A stretch of 64,000 nucleotides of DNA from an uncultured Bacilli bacterium (GCA_947627355.1 CANQVX010000003.1:62001-126000), one strand, 5' to 3'; positions 28,793 to 38,789 are shown, counted from the first letter of the stretch. The notes: generated by a model from the letters alone, not told the origin. Numbers and translations: made by a program.

Positions 28793-30142
28793 TTGGATTG
28801 TTCAAAAATGAATATTTATGTTTTACGTCAATTAGACACTAATCAAGATTTAAAAATGTCTACATTGGCTAAAGCTTTAAAAATTAAATCAGTCGAACTT
28901 GTTAAATATTTGGCATCAGAATTAGATATGGATATTAATTTATATTTACGTCTAGTTGATGCTTTACATGCTGATTTAGATGATGTTGTATTTTGTAAAG
29001 AAACTGTTAAAAACTCACGTTTTACCTCAAAATTTGAAAATGCTTTAAAAAATGGAAAAGACGCTATTGATTCATTACATAAACAAAAAACAAATTTAAT
29101 GGAAGCTGATAGTTATGGCTATTATTTACTAGAATATGCCATGGAACAAAAAAACACTGAAATGGTCGATTATATTTTATCTAGAAAATATTTTAAATTA
29201 GCTGATGATAGTTATTTAAAAAAGCATCCAATTAATAATCAAGACTTAGAATATGTTTTTCATGTCTTGGTATATATTTTAAAATATCAATTGAAAAATC
29301 ATTATGGTTTAATTTCAAAATTTAATCAATATAATCGCGGTATTTTTTCAAATGTTGGTGAAGAACTTAAATTTTGCTTCTTATATTATTTAAATGGTAA
29401 TGAAATGACTGAAGCTTTAGACGTTATATTTAAACAAAAAGTTAAAAACAATTATTTAACTTCTAAAGCTGGTGAAGAACCATTTAATTATGCAAACCTT
29501 GCTAAATATGCCATCATGTATAAACTTAACTTCATTTGTGGCTATTTAGGAAAAGTAATGGTTGATTTTAAAGAATTCATCAGTGAGGCTGATAAGTATA
29601 AATATCAAGAAGGTATTGATTCATTTGTAAAAAATATGGATAGCGATGCAATATCTAAAAATAAAAGTTTCAAAAATGATGCTCAATCAATATTTATCAA
29701 GTATTGTAAAGAAAAAAATGTGCCAATTGTTAAATCATTGATTGATAAAAAAATCTATAGTGATATCAATGATGGTTTTGAAATAGCCTTAAAAGATGGT
29801 GTTGAAGAATTATATCAATACATGATTTCAAATGCTTATGATGATATGAATAAAGATGTTGCTTTACTTAAAGCTTGTAAGTATAATCGTTTACAATTAG
29901 TTGAATTTTTCTTAAAAGATGTTACTTTAAAAACTAAAAATGAAGTTTTAAAGAACGTTAAAACTGATCCAAAGACAATGGTAATGTTATTAAAGGCTGG
30001 AGCTGAATTTGAAAATCATTCAAGTTCCTTAAATCAAATGTCTTTAGTAATTAATTATCTAATCAAAGGTGATGATAAAAAAGAAGAAACAAAGACAACT
30101 AAAAAGAAAAAACAAACAAAAGCAAAAGAAGATACTAAATAG
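28793..30142 (+). CDS. hypothetical protein with XRE-like N-terminus and ankyrin-like helical repeats
   Basis: N-terminal helix-turn-helix-like segment (MSTLAKALKIKSVELVKYLASEL...), then helical repeats (EYAMEQKNTEMVDYILSR; ACKYNRLQLVEFFLKD). Start TTG 28793 or ATG 28808. Confidence 0.5.
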   Translation: MDCSKMNIYVLRQLDTNQDLKMSTLAKALKIKSVELVKYLASELDMDINLYLRLVDALHADLDDVVFCKETVKNSRFTSKFENALKNGKDAIDSLHKQKTNLMEADSYGYYLLEYAMEQKNTEMVDYILSRKYFKLADDSYLKKHPINNQDLEYVFHVLVYILKYQLKNHYGLISKFNQYNRGIFSNVGEELKFCFLYYLNGNEMTEALDVIFKQKVKNNYLTSKAGEEPFNYANLAKYAIMYKLNFICGYLGKVMVDFKEFISEADKYKYQEGIDSFVKNMDSDAISKNKSFKNDAQSIFIKYCKEKNVPIVKSLIDKKIYSDINDGFEIALKDGVEELYQYMISNAYDDMNKDVALLKACKYNRLQLVEFFLKDVTLKTKNEVLKNVKTDPKTMVMLLKAGAEFENHSSSLNQMSLVINYLIKGDDKKEETKTTKKKKQTKAKEDTK

Positions 30143-30163
30143 GTTGGAAACAACCTATTTTTT
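30138..30163 (+). terminator. terminator with GAAA tetraloop
   Basis: AATAGGTTG GAAA CAACCTATT TTTT. Confidence 0.8.
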
Positions 30164-30225
30164 ATGGGTTAAAACACAACCAAGATTATGTAACTAGAAT
30201 ATCTTGTAATATAGGACGTGATGTT

Positions 30226-31017
30226 ATGCAACATTTAATTACCTTGCATCCTTTATTACTTGCCTTTCTAGCGACAATTTTTACCTGGTTTTTAACTTTT
30301 TTAGGTGCTTTAGTAGTATGTTTTTTTAAAAAAGTAAATCTTAATTTTTTAGATGTGATGTTGGGATTTGGCGCTGGAGTTATGATTGCTGCTAGCTTTT
30401 GGTCACTACTTGCACCTGCAATTGAGTTATCAATTAAACTTAATTTTATTGCTTGGATTTTACCATCTCTTGGTTTTATATGTGGTGGTTTATTTGTAAT
30501 ATTTGCCGATAGATTCTTAGATAAAACAATAAAAGTAAATGAAAATAATAACTCTAGTAAAAAAAGAAGTGTCTTATTAGTACTTGCTGTAACTTTACAT
30601 AATATACCTGAAGGACTTGCTGTTGGTGTGGCATTTGGAGGCTTGTTTGCTGATAATAGTATGACAACACTAATAGGCGCTATGATGTTAGCCTTAGGCA
30701 TAGGACTTCAAAACTTTCCAGAAGGCGCAGCTGTTTCATTGCCTTTAAGACGAGAAGGTTATTCAATTAAAAAGAGTTTATTTTATGGTCAATTAAGTGG
30801 ACTTGTTGAACCAATTAGTGGTATTTTTGGTTGTCTTGCTGCTATTTCAATCCAAGCAATCTTACCATTTTTACTTGCTTTTAGTGCTGGAGCAATGGTT
30901 TTAGTGGTTGCTAGTGAACTTATTCCTGAAGCTTGTAGGAATCATAAAAATCTAGCTTGTTTTGGTTTAATTATTGGCTTTGTCTTGATGATGATTTTAG
31001 ATGTTTCCCTTGGTTAA
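30226..31017 (+). CDS. ZIP family metal transporter
   Basis: TLHNIPEGLAVGVAFGG and NFPEGAAVSLPLRREG metal-site motifs. Confidence 0.92.
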   Translation: MQHLITLHPLLLAFLATIFTWFLTFLGALVVCFFKKVNLNFLDVMLGFGAGVMIAASFWSLLAPAIELSIKLNFIAWILPSLGFICGGLFVIFADRFLDKTIKVNENNNSSKKRSVLLVLAVTLHNIPEGLAVGVAFGGLFADNSMTTLIGAMMLALGIGLQNFPEGAAVSLPLRREGYSIKKSLFYGQLSGLVEPISGIFGCLAAISIQAILPFLLAFSAGAMVLVVASELIPEACRNHKNLACFGLIIGFVLMMILDVSLG

Positions 31018-31082
31018 AAAAGATATATAGTTGTAGAAAAACGACTTCTTTTATTGTAAAATAAAAGAGGAGGAAGATTCCT

Positions 31083-33725
31083 ATGAAATCAAACAAAATA
31101 AAATATTTCTTTTTATTTGCTTTTTGTTCTATTTTAGCCCTAACTGGCTGTGGTAAAACTAAAGGCGAAGATAAAGGTCCTTATGTCAGAGACGTAAATT
31201 ATGATTGGTCATTTGAAGACAAAGAATATCTTCATGAAAATCCTAATTTATTCGTTGGTACACTTTTAACACCAGATGCTATATTTAAAGCAAAACTTGG
31301 TAATAAAACATTTGAAGAAGATCCATTTATTGATATTGAATCTACTTTAAATTATGTCGGTGAAACCATTAATTCTGATAATTCTAACAAGGCAGCTGAC
31401 TTTATATATGTCAATGGCACTAAATTAAAAAGAATTGTTTCAAATGGTGCTAAAGGGGTTACAATTGCTGAAAATTTATTTGTTGAAGGTGAAAATACTT
31501 TAACAATTAAAACTGGTCCATATTGGTCTGAAAATGATTATAATGAAAACATTAATCATGGTAATCAATGGCAAAACTGTGATGACTTTGGTCTAACAGA
31601 TTTACATTTAACATTGCCAACCAATAAGAAAGTTTATCCTACTAAAGCAATTTTATATTATCCATTAGCTGTTGGAAAACCTGTAAGTCAAAACAATTTA
31701 AAAATTGTTGAACAAGAATATGATCCAACTGTTCAAATTAGAATTGGTGATGGTTGGCAAGGTCATGATAGTTTTTATGGAAATACTGAACAAGATGGAC
31801 GTTATAACATTCCATTTAAAGTTGATTTTGTCTTTAACTATCAAAAATATTATTATCATGCATTCAATATTGATTCAAAATTAGTTAAAGATGGTAGTAA
31901 TAAAGTTTCAGTATATGAAAACAAACGTAAGATTTTACAACAAGAATTAGTTGTTGATAACACTGCTCCTTCAATTGAAAGCAATGTTATTGATAATTCA
32001 ATTGTTAATATTGACATTGAAAAAATTGACGGGCAATTCAATGATAATTTAACTGGTCTTGCTGAAACATATGTAAAAATCGATGGTAAAACATGTGAAA
32101 TTCCTTGCAATTATGATACTAATTTGAGTCAAGGAAAACATACAATTTTATATTATGCTAAAGATAAAGCAGAAAACACAACCTTTAAAACTGTTGAATT
32201 TTATGCTTCAAAAGTCGGCATGTTTAAAAATTATAAAAAGACACCTTCTAGTGATAAAGTTGACTATTCATCTGAAAATCAATTTAAAACAACTAGTTAT
32301 CAAGCAACTAAAGTTACTCCTAGTTTTAAACAAGGAACTTTAGATGCTGAAGATGCAACTAACATCAATTTACCATCTAGTGTTACTTTAACTGATGGAA
32401 TTCCTTATCAAAGCATGACATTTAATGTTGGTGCAAATACTACTAAAATATTTGTTAAATATGATGGTGGAACATCCCAATATGAACGTTTTGCAATCAA
32501 AGCAAAAAATATTCAAACAAATAATTTAGACACACTTATTACTGGTTATGGTAACCAAGTATTACAATTCGAAGTTGATGTAACAAATTATAAAGTTAAC
32601 AATCAAGTTGAACTTATTGTTACTAATGATTTAGTTGGTAATGGTAGTGATACTTTGATTTGGGTTACTGATACTCAACATTACACTAAATTTGATGATT
32701 TAAACGATATGCTATATGGCATGATGAGATATTGTGCTGATCATTATACTAAGAAAAAAGCTGCTTATTTTGTTCATACTGGTGACTTAGTTGATGATAA
32801 TGTTGTTAGTAGCAGTGATACTGTTTTAGTTACTAAAGAATGGAACATTGCTTCAAATGCTCATAAGATTATTGAAGAAGTAGGTATGCCTAATGGTGTT
32901 GTTACTGGAAACCATGATACAAGTACATCTTTACAAACTTTAACTTATGAAGAATATGGAAAATATTTTGGTCAAGATCGTTTCAATGATAAACCTTGGT
33001 TTGGTGGTTCACTTAACAATAACGCTAGCCATTATGACTTAATAACCATTGATGATATTGATTTCATGTTTGTTTATTTAGGTTATGGTGTTGAAGGCGA
33101 TGCTGATACCATTGGTTGGGCAAATGATGTAATTAAACGTTATCCAAATCGAAATGTTATCTTAGCAACACATGATTATCTTGCTTATAATAACGGAAAC
33201 GGTATTACTAGTCCAACATCAAGATATAACGAAATCTTTAATCAAATAATTGTTCCTAATGATAATGTTATTATGGTTCTATGTGGCCACGATAATGGTG
33301 CATTTAATAGAACTGTTAATATTCCTAATTCAAATCGTATTGTTCATGAAATCTTATCAGATTATCAATTTGTTGATAAAGATCCAAATCCAGCTAAACA
33401 TAAAATTGGAACTGTTGAAGGTTGCAGTGGTAGTGGATTTTTAAGAGAAATGAAATTTGATAAAAAACAAAATGCTGTATTTAATTCAACCTGGTCTGAT
33501 TATTATCAAACAAGTTGTCCATTTGGAGCAGCTGATAACTTTACAATTGTAGTTGATTTTATCGAAAATAATCGTTTGTTAAAGACTAATAGTGTTGAAG
33601 TTTATGAATTATCAAACGCTAGTGTTAGTGAACTTGCTACATCTCAATCAGTTGTATTAAATAACAACCATTATGTTGTTAAACTTGAAGATAGTTTAGG
33701 AAATTATTCATACGATATTATCTAA
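31083..33725 (+). CDS. large secreted lipoprotein with calcineurin-like metallophosphoesterase domain
   Basis: Lipobox LALTGCG; WVTDTQH, HTGDLVDDN, GNHD, ATHDY, LCGHDN motifs. Confidence 0.85.
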   Translation: MKSNKIKYFFLFAFCSILALTGCGKTKGEDKGPYVRDVNYDWSFEDKEYLHENPNLFVGTLLTPDAIFKAKLGNKTFEEDPFIDIESTLNYVGETINSDNSNKAADFIYVNGTKLKRIVSNGAKGVTIAENLFVEGENTLTIKTGPYWSENDYNENINHGNQWQNCDDFGLTDLHLTLPTNKKVYPTKAILYYPLAVGKPVSQNNLKIVEQEYDPTVQIRIGDGWQGHDSFYGNTEQDGRYNIPFKVDFVFNYQKYYYHAFNIDSKLVKDGSNKVSVYENKRKILQQELVVDNTAPSIESNVIDNSIVNIDIEKIDGQFNDNLTGLAETYVKIDGKTCEIPCNYDTNLSQGKHTILYYAKDKAENTTFKTVEFYASKVGMFKNYKKTPSSDKVDYSSENQFKTTSYQATKVTPSFKQGTLDAEDATNINLPSSVTLTDGIPYQSMTFNVGANTTKIFVKYDGGTSQYERFAIKAKNIQTNNLDTLITGYGNQVLQFEVDVTNYKVNNQVELIVTNDLVGNGSDTLIWVTDTQHYTKFDDLNDMLYGMMRYCADHYTKKKAAYFVHTGDLVDDNVVSSSDTVLVTKEWNIASNAHKIIEEVGMPNGVVTGNHDTSTSLQTLTYEEYGKYFGQDRFNDKPWFGGSLNNNASHYDLITIDDIDFMFVYLGYGVEGDADTIGWANDVIKRYPNRNVILATHDYLAYNNGNGITSPTSRYNEIFNQIIVPNDNVIMVLCGHDNGAFNRTVNIPNSNRIVHEILSDYQFVDKDPNPAKHKIGTVEGCSGSGFLREMKFDKKQNAVFNSTWSDYYQTSCPFGAADNFTIVVDFIENNRLLKTNSVEVYELSNASVSELATSQSVVLNNNHYVVKLEDSLGNYSYDII

Positions 33726-33749
33726 TTTAAAAAAGGAAATGATTCTAAA

Positions 33750-34280
33750 ATGAAAAAATTACCTAGCATTATTTTAGGTTCTATTGCTTCAATTTGTGGA
33801 CTTATTGCTTTAATTGGTCTTGGTTTAAATATTGTAACTTATGGAACCGGTGATTTATCTATAGGTATGTCTTATTCTGGCTTAGAAGAAATGATTCGTG
33901 AATTAAAAATTCTTGATTCAGTTACACTAATTGATAGTCCTAGCGCTTGGCAAGTTAGTAAATTATTTATGATTCTATCGGTAATTTTTATAGGTATCTG
34001 TGCTATTTTATCATTTGTTGAATTATTAGTTAATCCTACTTTTTTAAAGATAATTGGAATTGTAATTGGCGTTATAGCAATTGGTTTATCAATAACATAT
34101 TTTATTGAAATAAATCGGTTTGTTACTTTAATTAGTGTTGAAAGTCCATTTACATTTGATGTTTCAACCGGTCCATATCTTATCTTTATTTTAGGTATCT
34201 TTTGTGGCATTTTTGCAATTCTTGCAAATATTGCAAGTTTTGGAATAAATAACAAAAAACCTCAATCAGTCGAAAAATAA
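33750..34280 (+). CDS. small membrane protein, likely 4 TM
   Basis: Hydrophobicity; resembles the product of 34467-34991. Confidence 0.6.
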   Translation: MKKLPSIILGSIASICGLIALIGLGLNIVTYGTGDLSIGMSYSGLEEMIRELKILDSVTLIDSPSAWQVSKLFMILSVIFIGICAILSFVELLVNPTFLKIIGIVIGVIAIGLSITYFIEINRFVTLISVESPFTFDVSTGPYLIFILGIFCGIFAILANIASFGINNKKPQSVEK

Positions 34281-34303
34281 TTATTAGAATCAAATAAACT
34301 ATT

Positions 34304-34344
34304 AAAGAATATGTGAATTATATATGTTCATGTATTCTTTTTTT
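34304..34344 (+). terminator. terminator
   Basis: AAAGAATATGTGAA...TTCATGTATTCTTTTTTT. Confidence 0.7.
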
Positions 34345-34408
34345 ATGCTCATTTTTAAAAAATATCCCTTTTTATTGACAAAAAATAAATTTTTAAGCTT
34401 AGTCCTTG

Positions 34409-34439
34409 TTGACAAATTTTATCGGGGGGGGGTTATAAT
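34409..34439 (+). promoter_or_regulatory. promoter with G9 homopolymer in the spacer (candidate phase-variable promoter)
   Basis: TTGACA (34409-34414) - 19 bp including G9 (34424-34432) - TATAAT (34434-34439). Confidence 0.7.
34424..34432 (+). repeat. poly-G tract, 9 nt
   Basis: ggggggggg read directly; no comparable G or C run noticed elsewhere in the window. Confidence 0.95.
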
Positions 34440-34466
34440 ATTTTCGAAAGAAAGGGGATTAAACAA

Positions 34467-34991
34467 ATGAAAAAAGGAACAAAGGGACTTGTTTTAACGA
34501 TTTTAAGTGCAGTATTTGCAGTTCTTGCCTTAATTATGCTTGCTTTACCATTTGCTGGTGTTGTATTTACTGGTGCAAAAGCATCTGATATTCAAAACCT
34601 TAAATTTGGCGAATGGTCAGATATGTTGAAATTATATAAAAAAGCTGGCGATTTCAGTGCATTAGGACTATATAGCTTTTCTAAAGTTTTATTAATTATT
34701 GCTTTAATCGTTATGTGTGTAAGTGCAGTATTACTAGTTGTTCAATTATTTGTCAATGTTGATATTCTAAGAAAACTTACAAAAGTATTTGGTATCTTAA
34801 CAGTTGTACTTGTACCAGTATTCTTTGTAGTATTATTCTTAGGTGGAGTTATCTTTAGTTCTGCTAACTTTGACGGAAATGTTGTATATGCTCCTAACAC
34901 AGGTTCTTGCTTTATTTTCATTTTTGGTCTAGTATCTGGTATTTTAACACTAGTTGCTAACAAAAAAGAAAAAGCAGCTGCTGCTGAATAA
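34467..34991 (+). CDS. small membrane protein, likely 4 TM
   Basis: Hydrophobic profile; RBS AAAGGGGA upstream. Confidence 0.65.
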   Translation: MKKGTKGLVLTILSAVFAVLALIMLALPFAGVVFTGAKASDIQNLKFGEWSDMLKLYKKAGDFSALGLYSFSKVLLIIALIVMCVSAVLLVVQLFVNVDILRKLTKVFGILTVVLVPVFFVVLFLGGVIFSSANFDGNVVYAPNTGSCFIFIFGLVSGILTLVANKKEKAAAAE

Positions 34992-35006
34992 TTAGTTTAG
35001 AAAACA

Positions 35007-35053
35007 AAAAGGCTATTTAAGATATGAAGTTACATATCATTAAGTAGCCTTTT
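35007..35053. terminator. long bidirectional terminator hairpin
   Basis: AAAAGGCTA t TTAA GATATG aagtta CATATC a TTAA g TAGCCTTTT between convergent genes. Confidence 0.8.
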
Positions 35054-35069
35054 ATTATGCCTTTTTTAT

Positions 35070-36896
35070 TTAGTTAATTGAAATAATTACCGGTAGAATC
35101 ATAGGATTTTTACCAACTGTCTTTCTTACTTTTTCAGCAAGTCTTTCTCTACATAGTGCTCTTAATTCAATATAATCAATTTGACCAGGTCTTTGAATAT
35201 ATTCAGCAACGATTTTTTCAAATTCAGTGGCGATTTCTTCGATAACTTCATCACGATTCTTTAAAAAGATAACACCACGCATTTGAATATCAGGGCCTGC
35301 AACAATCTTACGTGTTAACATTGAAAAAGAAATACCTAGAGTCATAACCCCATCACGAGCTAGTTTTCGTCTATCATTGATAACAACGCCTTTAACATCA
35401 CCAATTGCTGAACCATCAACCATTAGCTCTGCTATTTCATCTTTATCAATACCTTCGAAATTGTTGTAATCATATTTACCATTTACAAACTTAGCAACCA
35501 TACCATTATCAAAAACAAAAATATTGTTGTTGGTATAACCTAGTTCTTCAGCTAAATGAGCATTATCGATCATTTTAACATAGTAGCCTCGAATTGGCAT
35601 GTAATATTTAGGTTTGAAAAGAGAGATTAATGTTTTTAAATCTTCACTACCAGCATGCATGGTTACGATATCTTTATTACTAAAGTTATAAATTCTTGCA
35701 TTAGTTTGATATAGTTTATCTAGTATTTGAGCAAACATAATTTCAGTTCCAGTGTGAGGTGGTGAAGCAAGTATAATAGCATCATCTACTGTGATGTTGA
35801 ATGAATTTAGATTATCTTCATCAACTAATGTTTCAAATACTTTATTACCATTTTCCATGATTAGTACAATTGTTTTAGCTTCAATCTTATCATTTATCAT
35901 TGAATCTGGTATGAATTTTGTTTCATAAACATTATCAAGAGTGTTAACAATTTGTTTAGAATAATCAGTATATAACATGATTTTCCATCGATACTTTTTA
36001 GCAGCATTAATGATTTCTTCAAGCCCAAAGAAGTTTTGACCATATAAAGAAATTAAAACTTTACCATTTGTACTGTTTTCTAAAACATTTCCAACCTTAG
36101 CACTTAATTTATGATTTGGAGCTACAAAGCCTTTATAATTGCTGTTATATGATTCAGCAAGTAAACATAACACTGGCATTTTAGCAAGTTCATATATTTT
36201 ACTTAAATCAGTGCTATAAGCATTACCAGCACTATAATTAGTAGTTGAACTAAAATCAAAGATAAAATCACCACTATAAACAATAAGTCCATCTCTAGTT
36301 TCTAAAGCATAACCGACAGCATCACCTGAACCATGAGTTACTGCAAAAGTATGAATTTTATATTCTTCATTTTCAGTTGTGATTATAATATCATCATTAC
36401 GTTTGATATATGGTAAAACATTATCGGTATATAATTGATTATTAAAATTGATTTTTGAAACATTTTTATTAAACTTTTTAGCTGTTTCTTTGATTATTTC
36501 AACGGCTAGTTTAGTAGCAAATACTGGTGCTTTTATAAGAACTCCTTGATTATTATTATCATATGTTGAAATCTTTGAATAATCTTCATCTACATCATCA
36601 TTATTATCAATTATAGATTCGCTATATTTATTATCATAAATGTATGGAATTGCTCCCATATTTTCATCATGAGCGTGGGAAATAAAAAATCCTTTGATTT
36701 GATCACGATGAGCAAATAAATAATTGATTCCAGGTAAGATTGAATCAACACCTAGTAGTGTTTCTTCAGGATATCTAAGGCCGGCATCAAAAACAAATAA
36801 ATCACCATTAACATCAACGACATAACAGTTTTTACCGTTTTCATCAAGACCGCCCAGAGCAAATATTTTAATTGTATAATCACCTATTTTTTTCAT
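35070..36896 (-). CDS. ribonuclease J family protein (RNase J2-like, degenerate catalytic motifs)
   Basis: Full-length RNase J architecture (GGLDENGKNCYVVD, SGDFIFDFS, C-terminal domain), but HAHDEN where HxHxDH is expected. Confidence 0.85.
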   Translation of the reverse strand: MKKIGDYTIKIFALGGLDENGKNCYVVDVNGDLFVFDAGLRYPEETLLGVDSILPGINYLFAHRDQIKGFFISHAHDENMGAIPYIYDNKYSESIIDNNDDVDEDYSKISTYDNNNQGVLIKAPVFATKLAVEIIKETAKKFNKNVSKINFNNQLYTDNVLPYIKRNDDIIITTENEEYKIHTFAVTHGSGDAVGYALETRDGLIVYSGDFIFDFSSTTNYSAGNAYSTDLSKIYELAKMPVLCLLAESYNSNYKGFVAPNHKLSAKVGNVLENSTNGKVLISLYGQNFFGLEEIINAAKKYRWKIMLYTDYSKQIVNTLDNVYETKFIPDSMINDKIEAKTIVLIMENGNKVFETLVDEDNLNSFNITVDDAIILASPPHTGTEIMFAQILDKLYQTNARIYNFSNKDIVTMHAGSEDLKTLISLFKPKYYMPIRGYYVKMIDNAHLAEELGYTNNNIFVFDNGMVAKFVNGKYDYNNFEGIDKDEIAELMVDGSAIGDVKGVVINDRRKLARDGVMTLGISFSMLTRKIVAGPDIQMRGVIFLKNRDEVIEEIATEFEKIVAEYIQRPGQIDYIELRALCRERLAEKVRKTVGKNPMILPVIISIN

Positions 36897-36982
36897 GATT
36901 TATAAACCTCCGACTTACTAAATTTTTATAATTTGTTTGGCCATAATTATTATACATAATAAGATAGTTAAAAACAAGAAAA

Positions 36983-37004
36983 AAAGTTCTTAAAAAAGAA
37001 CTTT
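36983..37004 (-). terminator. terminator
   Basis: Stem AAAGTTCTT/AAGAACTTT with minus-strand T tract. Confidence 0.65.
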
Positions 37005-37024
37005 AAATCGACATATTTCGACCA

Positions 37025-37891
37025 CTATTTAGCGGGTTTTGATTCATCTAATAAGATATCCATGAAATGGAAAAATGGAGTATATTCTTTACGTAATTCG
37101 TTTACATCGTCTTCATTAATTTGCTTTTTAAGTGATGGTTCAAAGGAACCTTTTTGTTCATCAATTGCAAAATATAAACGATTATCTTTTAATAAAACCA
37201 TCATTCGATGAGCACACATTTTCTTAACTGTTTTAAGATTTTCAATTATTAGTTTAACAAAAGAAGATATATCGTTTTCAGGTTGTGTCGAAAATAATTC
37301 AAAATATTCATCGAAATTATCATTATTAGTTTTAATTAGATATTGATAAGGAGTATCTTTTAAACGATTTAATTGACTATCGCCATGACGTTTACGTTCA
37401 AGCAATAAAATACTAGCAGTTTCATCAGTTTCGACAGGAATTGACATTAATTTTCCACAAAAACTATAGTCTTTAACATAGATATTTCTAGATTTAACTT
37501 CATCAAAAGAAATAACAGTTCCTAGTTCAAAATTAATACCACGATAATTAGCTAGAAAATAATAATCACTAACATAATCTTTACCTAAAGGAATGATTGG
37601 ATTATTTTTGATAAATTCTTTATCAAAACGAGTTTTTTCAAATTCTACTACATCAACATAGGATTTTAATGTTTCTTCAATGATAACTTTTTTATATTTT
37701 TTCATTAATGGATAGACACAGACATTAGCAAAAACAGCAAGTAAAATAAATGCTAAAATAAAACCTATTCCACCAATTAACCAACCAAAAAAGATTGAAG
37801 GTAAAATACCAGCGCCAATAATGATAATGCTACAAATTAAAGAAAAGGCAATTATTTTTCTTCTAGTAGAGGCAAAACGTTTAAAATCCAT
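37025..37891 (-). CDS. DUF3137-like membrane protein
   Basis: Two N-terminal TM segments and a soluble domain with GxxxSIPVETDE-like region. Confidence 0.55.
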   Translation of the reverse strand: MDFKRFASTRRKIIAFSLICSIIIIGAGILPSIFFGWLIGGIGFILAFILLAVFANVCVYPLMKKYKKVIIEETLKSYVDVVEFEKTRFDKEFIKNNPIIPLGKDYVSDYYFLANYRGINFELGTVISFDEVKSRNIYVKDYSFCGKLMSIPVETDETASILLLERKRHGDSQLNRLKDTPYQYLIKTNNDNFDEYFELFSTQPENDISSFVKLIIENLKTVKKMCAHRMMVLLKDNRLYFAIDEQKGSFEPSLKKQINEDDVNELRKEYTPFFHFMDILLDESKPAK

Positions 37892-37930
37892 TAAAAACCC
37901 TCCCTTATAATAAACAAGTTTATTATAATT

Positions 37931-38788
37931 TCAATCCAAAATATTGTCAATTAATTGCTTGAAAGGTGTTGAAATTGGAACAAGTGGGAGTCTTAATTGA
38001 TTCAAAATAAGTTTATGTTTGTATAGAATATATTTTATAGGTGCTGGACTTGATTCAATAAAGATTAATTCAGCAAGAGTTTGAAGATATTCATATAAAG
38101 AAAGATTTTCAAAATTATGATTGAAATAATCATCAATTAATTCATAAACTTCATTACCATAGGCATTAGTCAAAACTGAAATTATACCATCACCATTATT
38201 TTTAAACACATCTAAGATATAACGATCTTCACCACCATAAACTAATAGATTAGGTAATTGTTTTTTGATTGAAGAAATGTATTGAATGTTAGAACTAGCA
38301 TGTTTTAAACCTATAATGTTATTACAATCATTATAAAGTCTTATTAAAGTTGGAATATTTATTTCAACACCACAACGAGCTAAAACGTTATATAAAATAA
38401 TTGGTTTTTTGCTGATTTCATCGATAGATTTAAAATGCATGTAGAGTCCTTCTTGAGATGGTTTATTATAATAAGGACAGGTTATTAAATAAGCATCAAC
38501 ATCACTATCATTTAAAACTTTTATTTGTTTTATTGTTTCAGCTGTGTTATTTGTTCCGATTCCGGCGATAATTTTAGTGTTTTTATTAACTATTTTTTTA
38601 GCAAAATTAAATAACGATAATTTTTCTTTAAATGATAAGGTTGAAGCTTCACCTGTTGTACCACATACTACAAAAGAATCAGTATGTTCTTGTTCTAGTT
38701 TTTTTAATAATGTGGCAAATGCTCGATAATCAATATTTTTATTTTCATCAAAAGGAGTTACAATAGCCGTTATAATTTTTCCAAACAT
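37931..38788 (-). CDS. dapA: 4-hydroxy-tetrahydrodipicolinate synthase
   Basis: GTTGEASTLSFKEK, CPYYNKPSQEGLYMHF, IIGLKHASSN (Schiff-base Lys). Confidence 0.93.
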   Translation of the reverse strand: MFGKIITAIVTPFDENKNIDYRAFATLLKKLEQEHTDSFVVCGTTGEASTLSFKEKLSLFNFAKKIVNKNTKIIAGIGTNNTAETIKQIKVLNDSDVDAYLITCPYYNKPSQEGLYMHFKSIDEISKKPIILYNVLARCGVEINIPTLIRLYNDCNNIIGLKHASSNIQYISSIKKQLPNLLVYGGEDRYILDVFKNNGDGIISVLTNAYGNEVYELIDDYFNHNFENLSLYEYLQTLAELIFIESSPAPIKYILYKHKLILNQLRLPLVPISTPFKQLIDNILD

Positions 38789-38789
38789 T

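Noticed and set aside
30186-30701. 171-aa minus-strand ORF opposite the ZIP transporter
   Set aside because: Antisense to a clear ZIP family gene; no independent support.
32155-33444. Small plus-strand ORFs within the phosphoesterase lipoprotein gene
   Set aside because: Out-of-frame I/L/K-rich translations inside a strong CDS.
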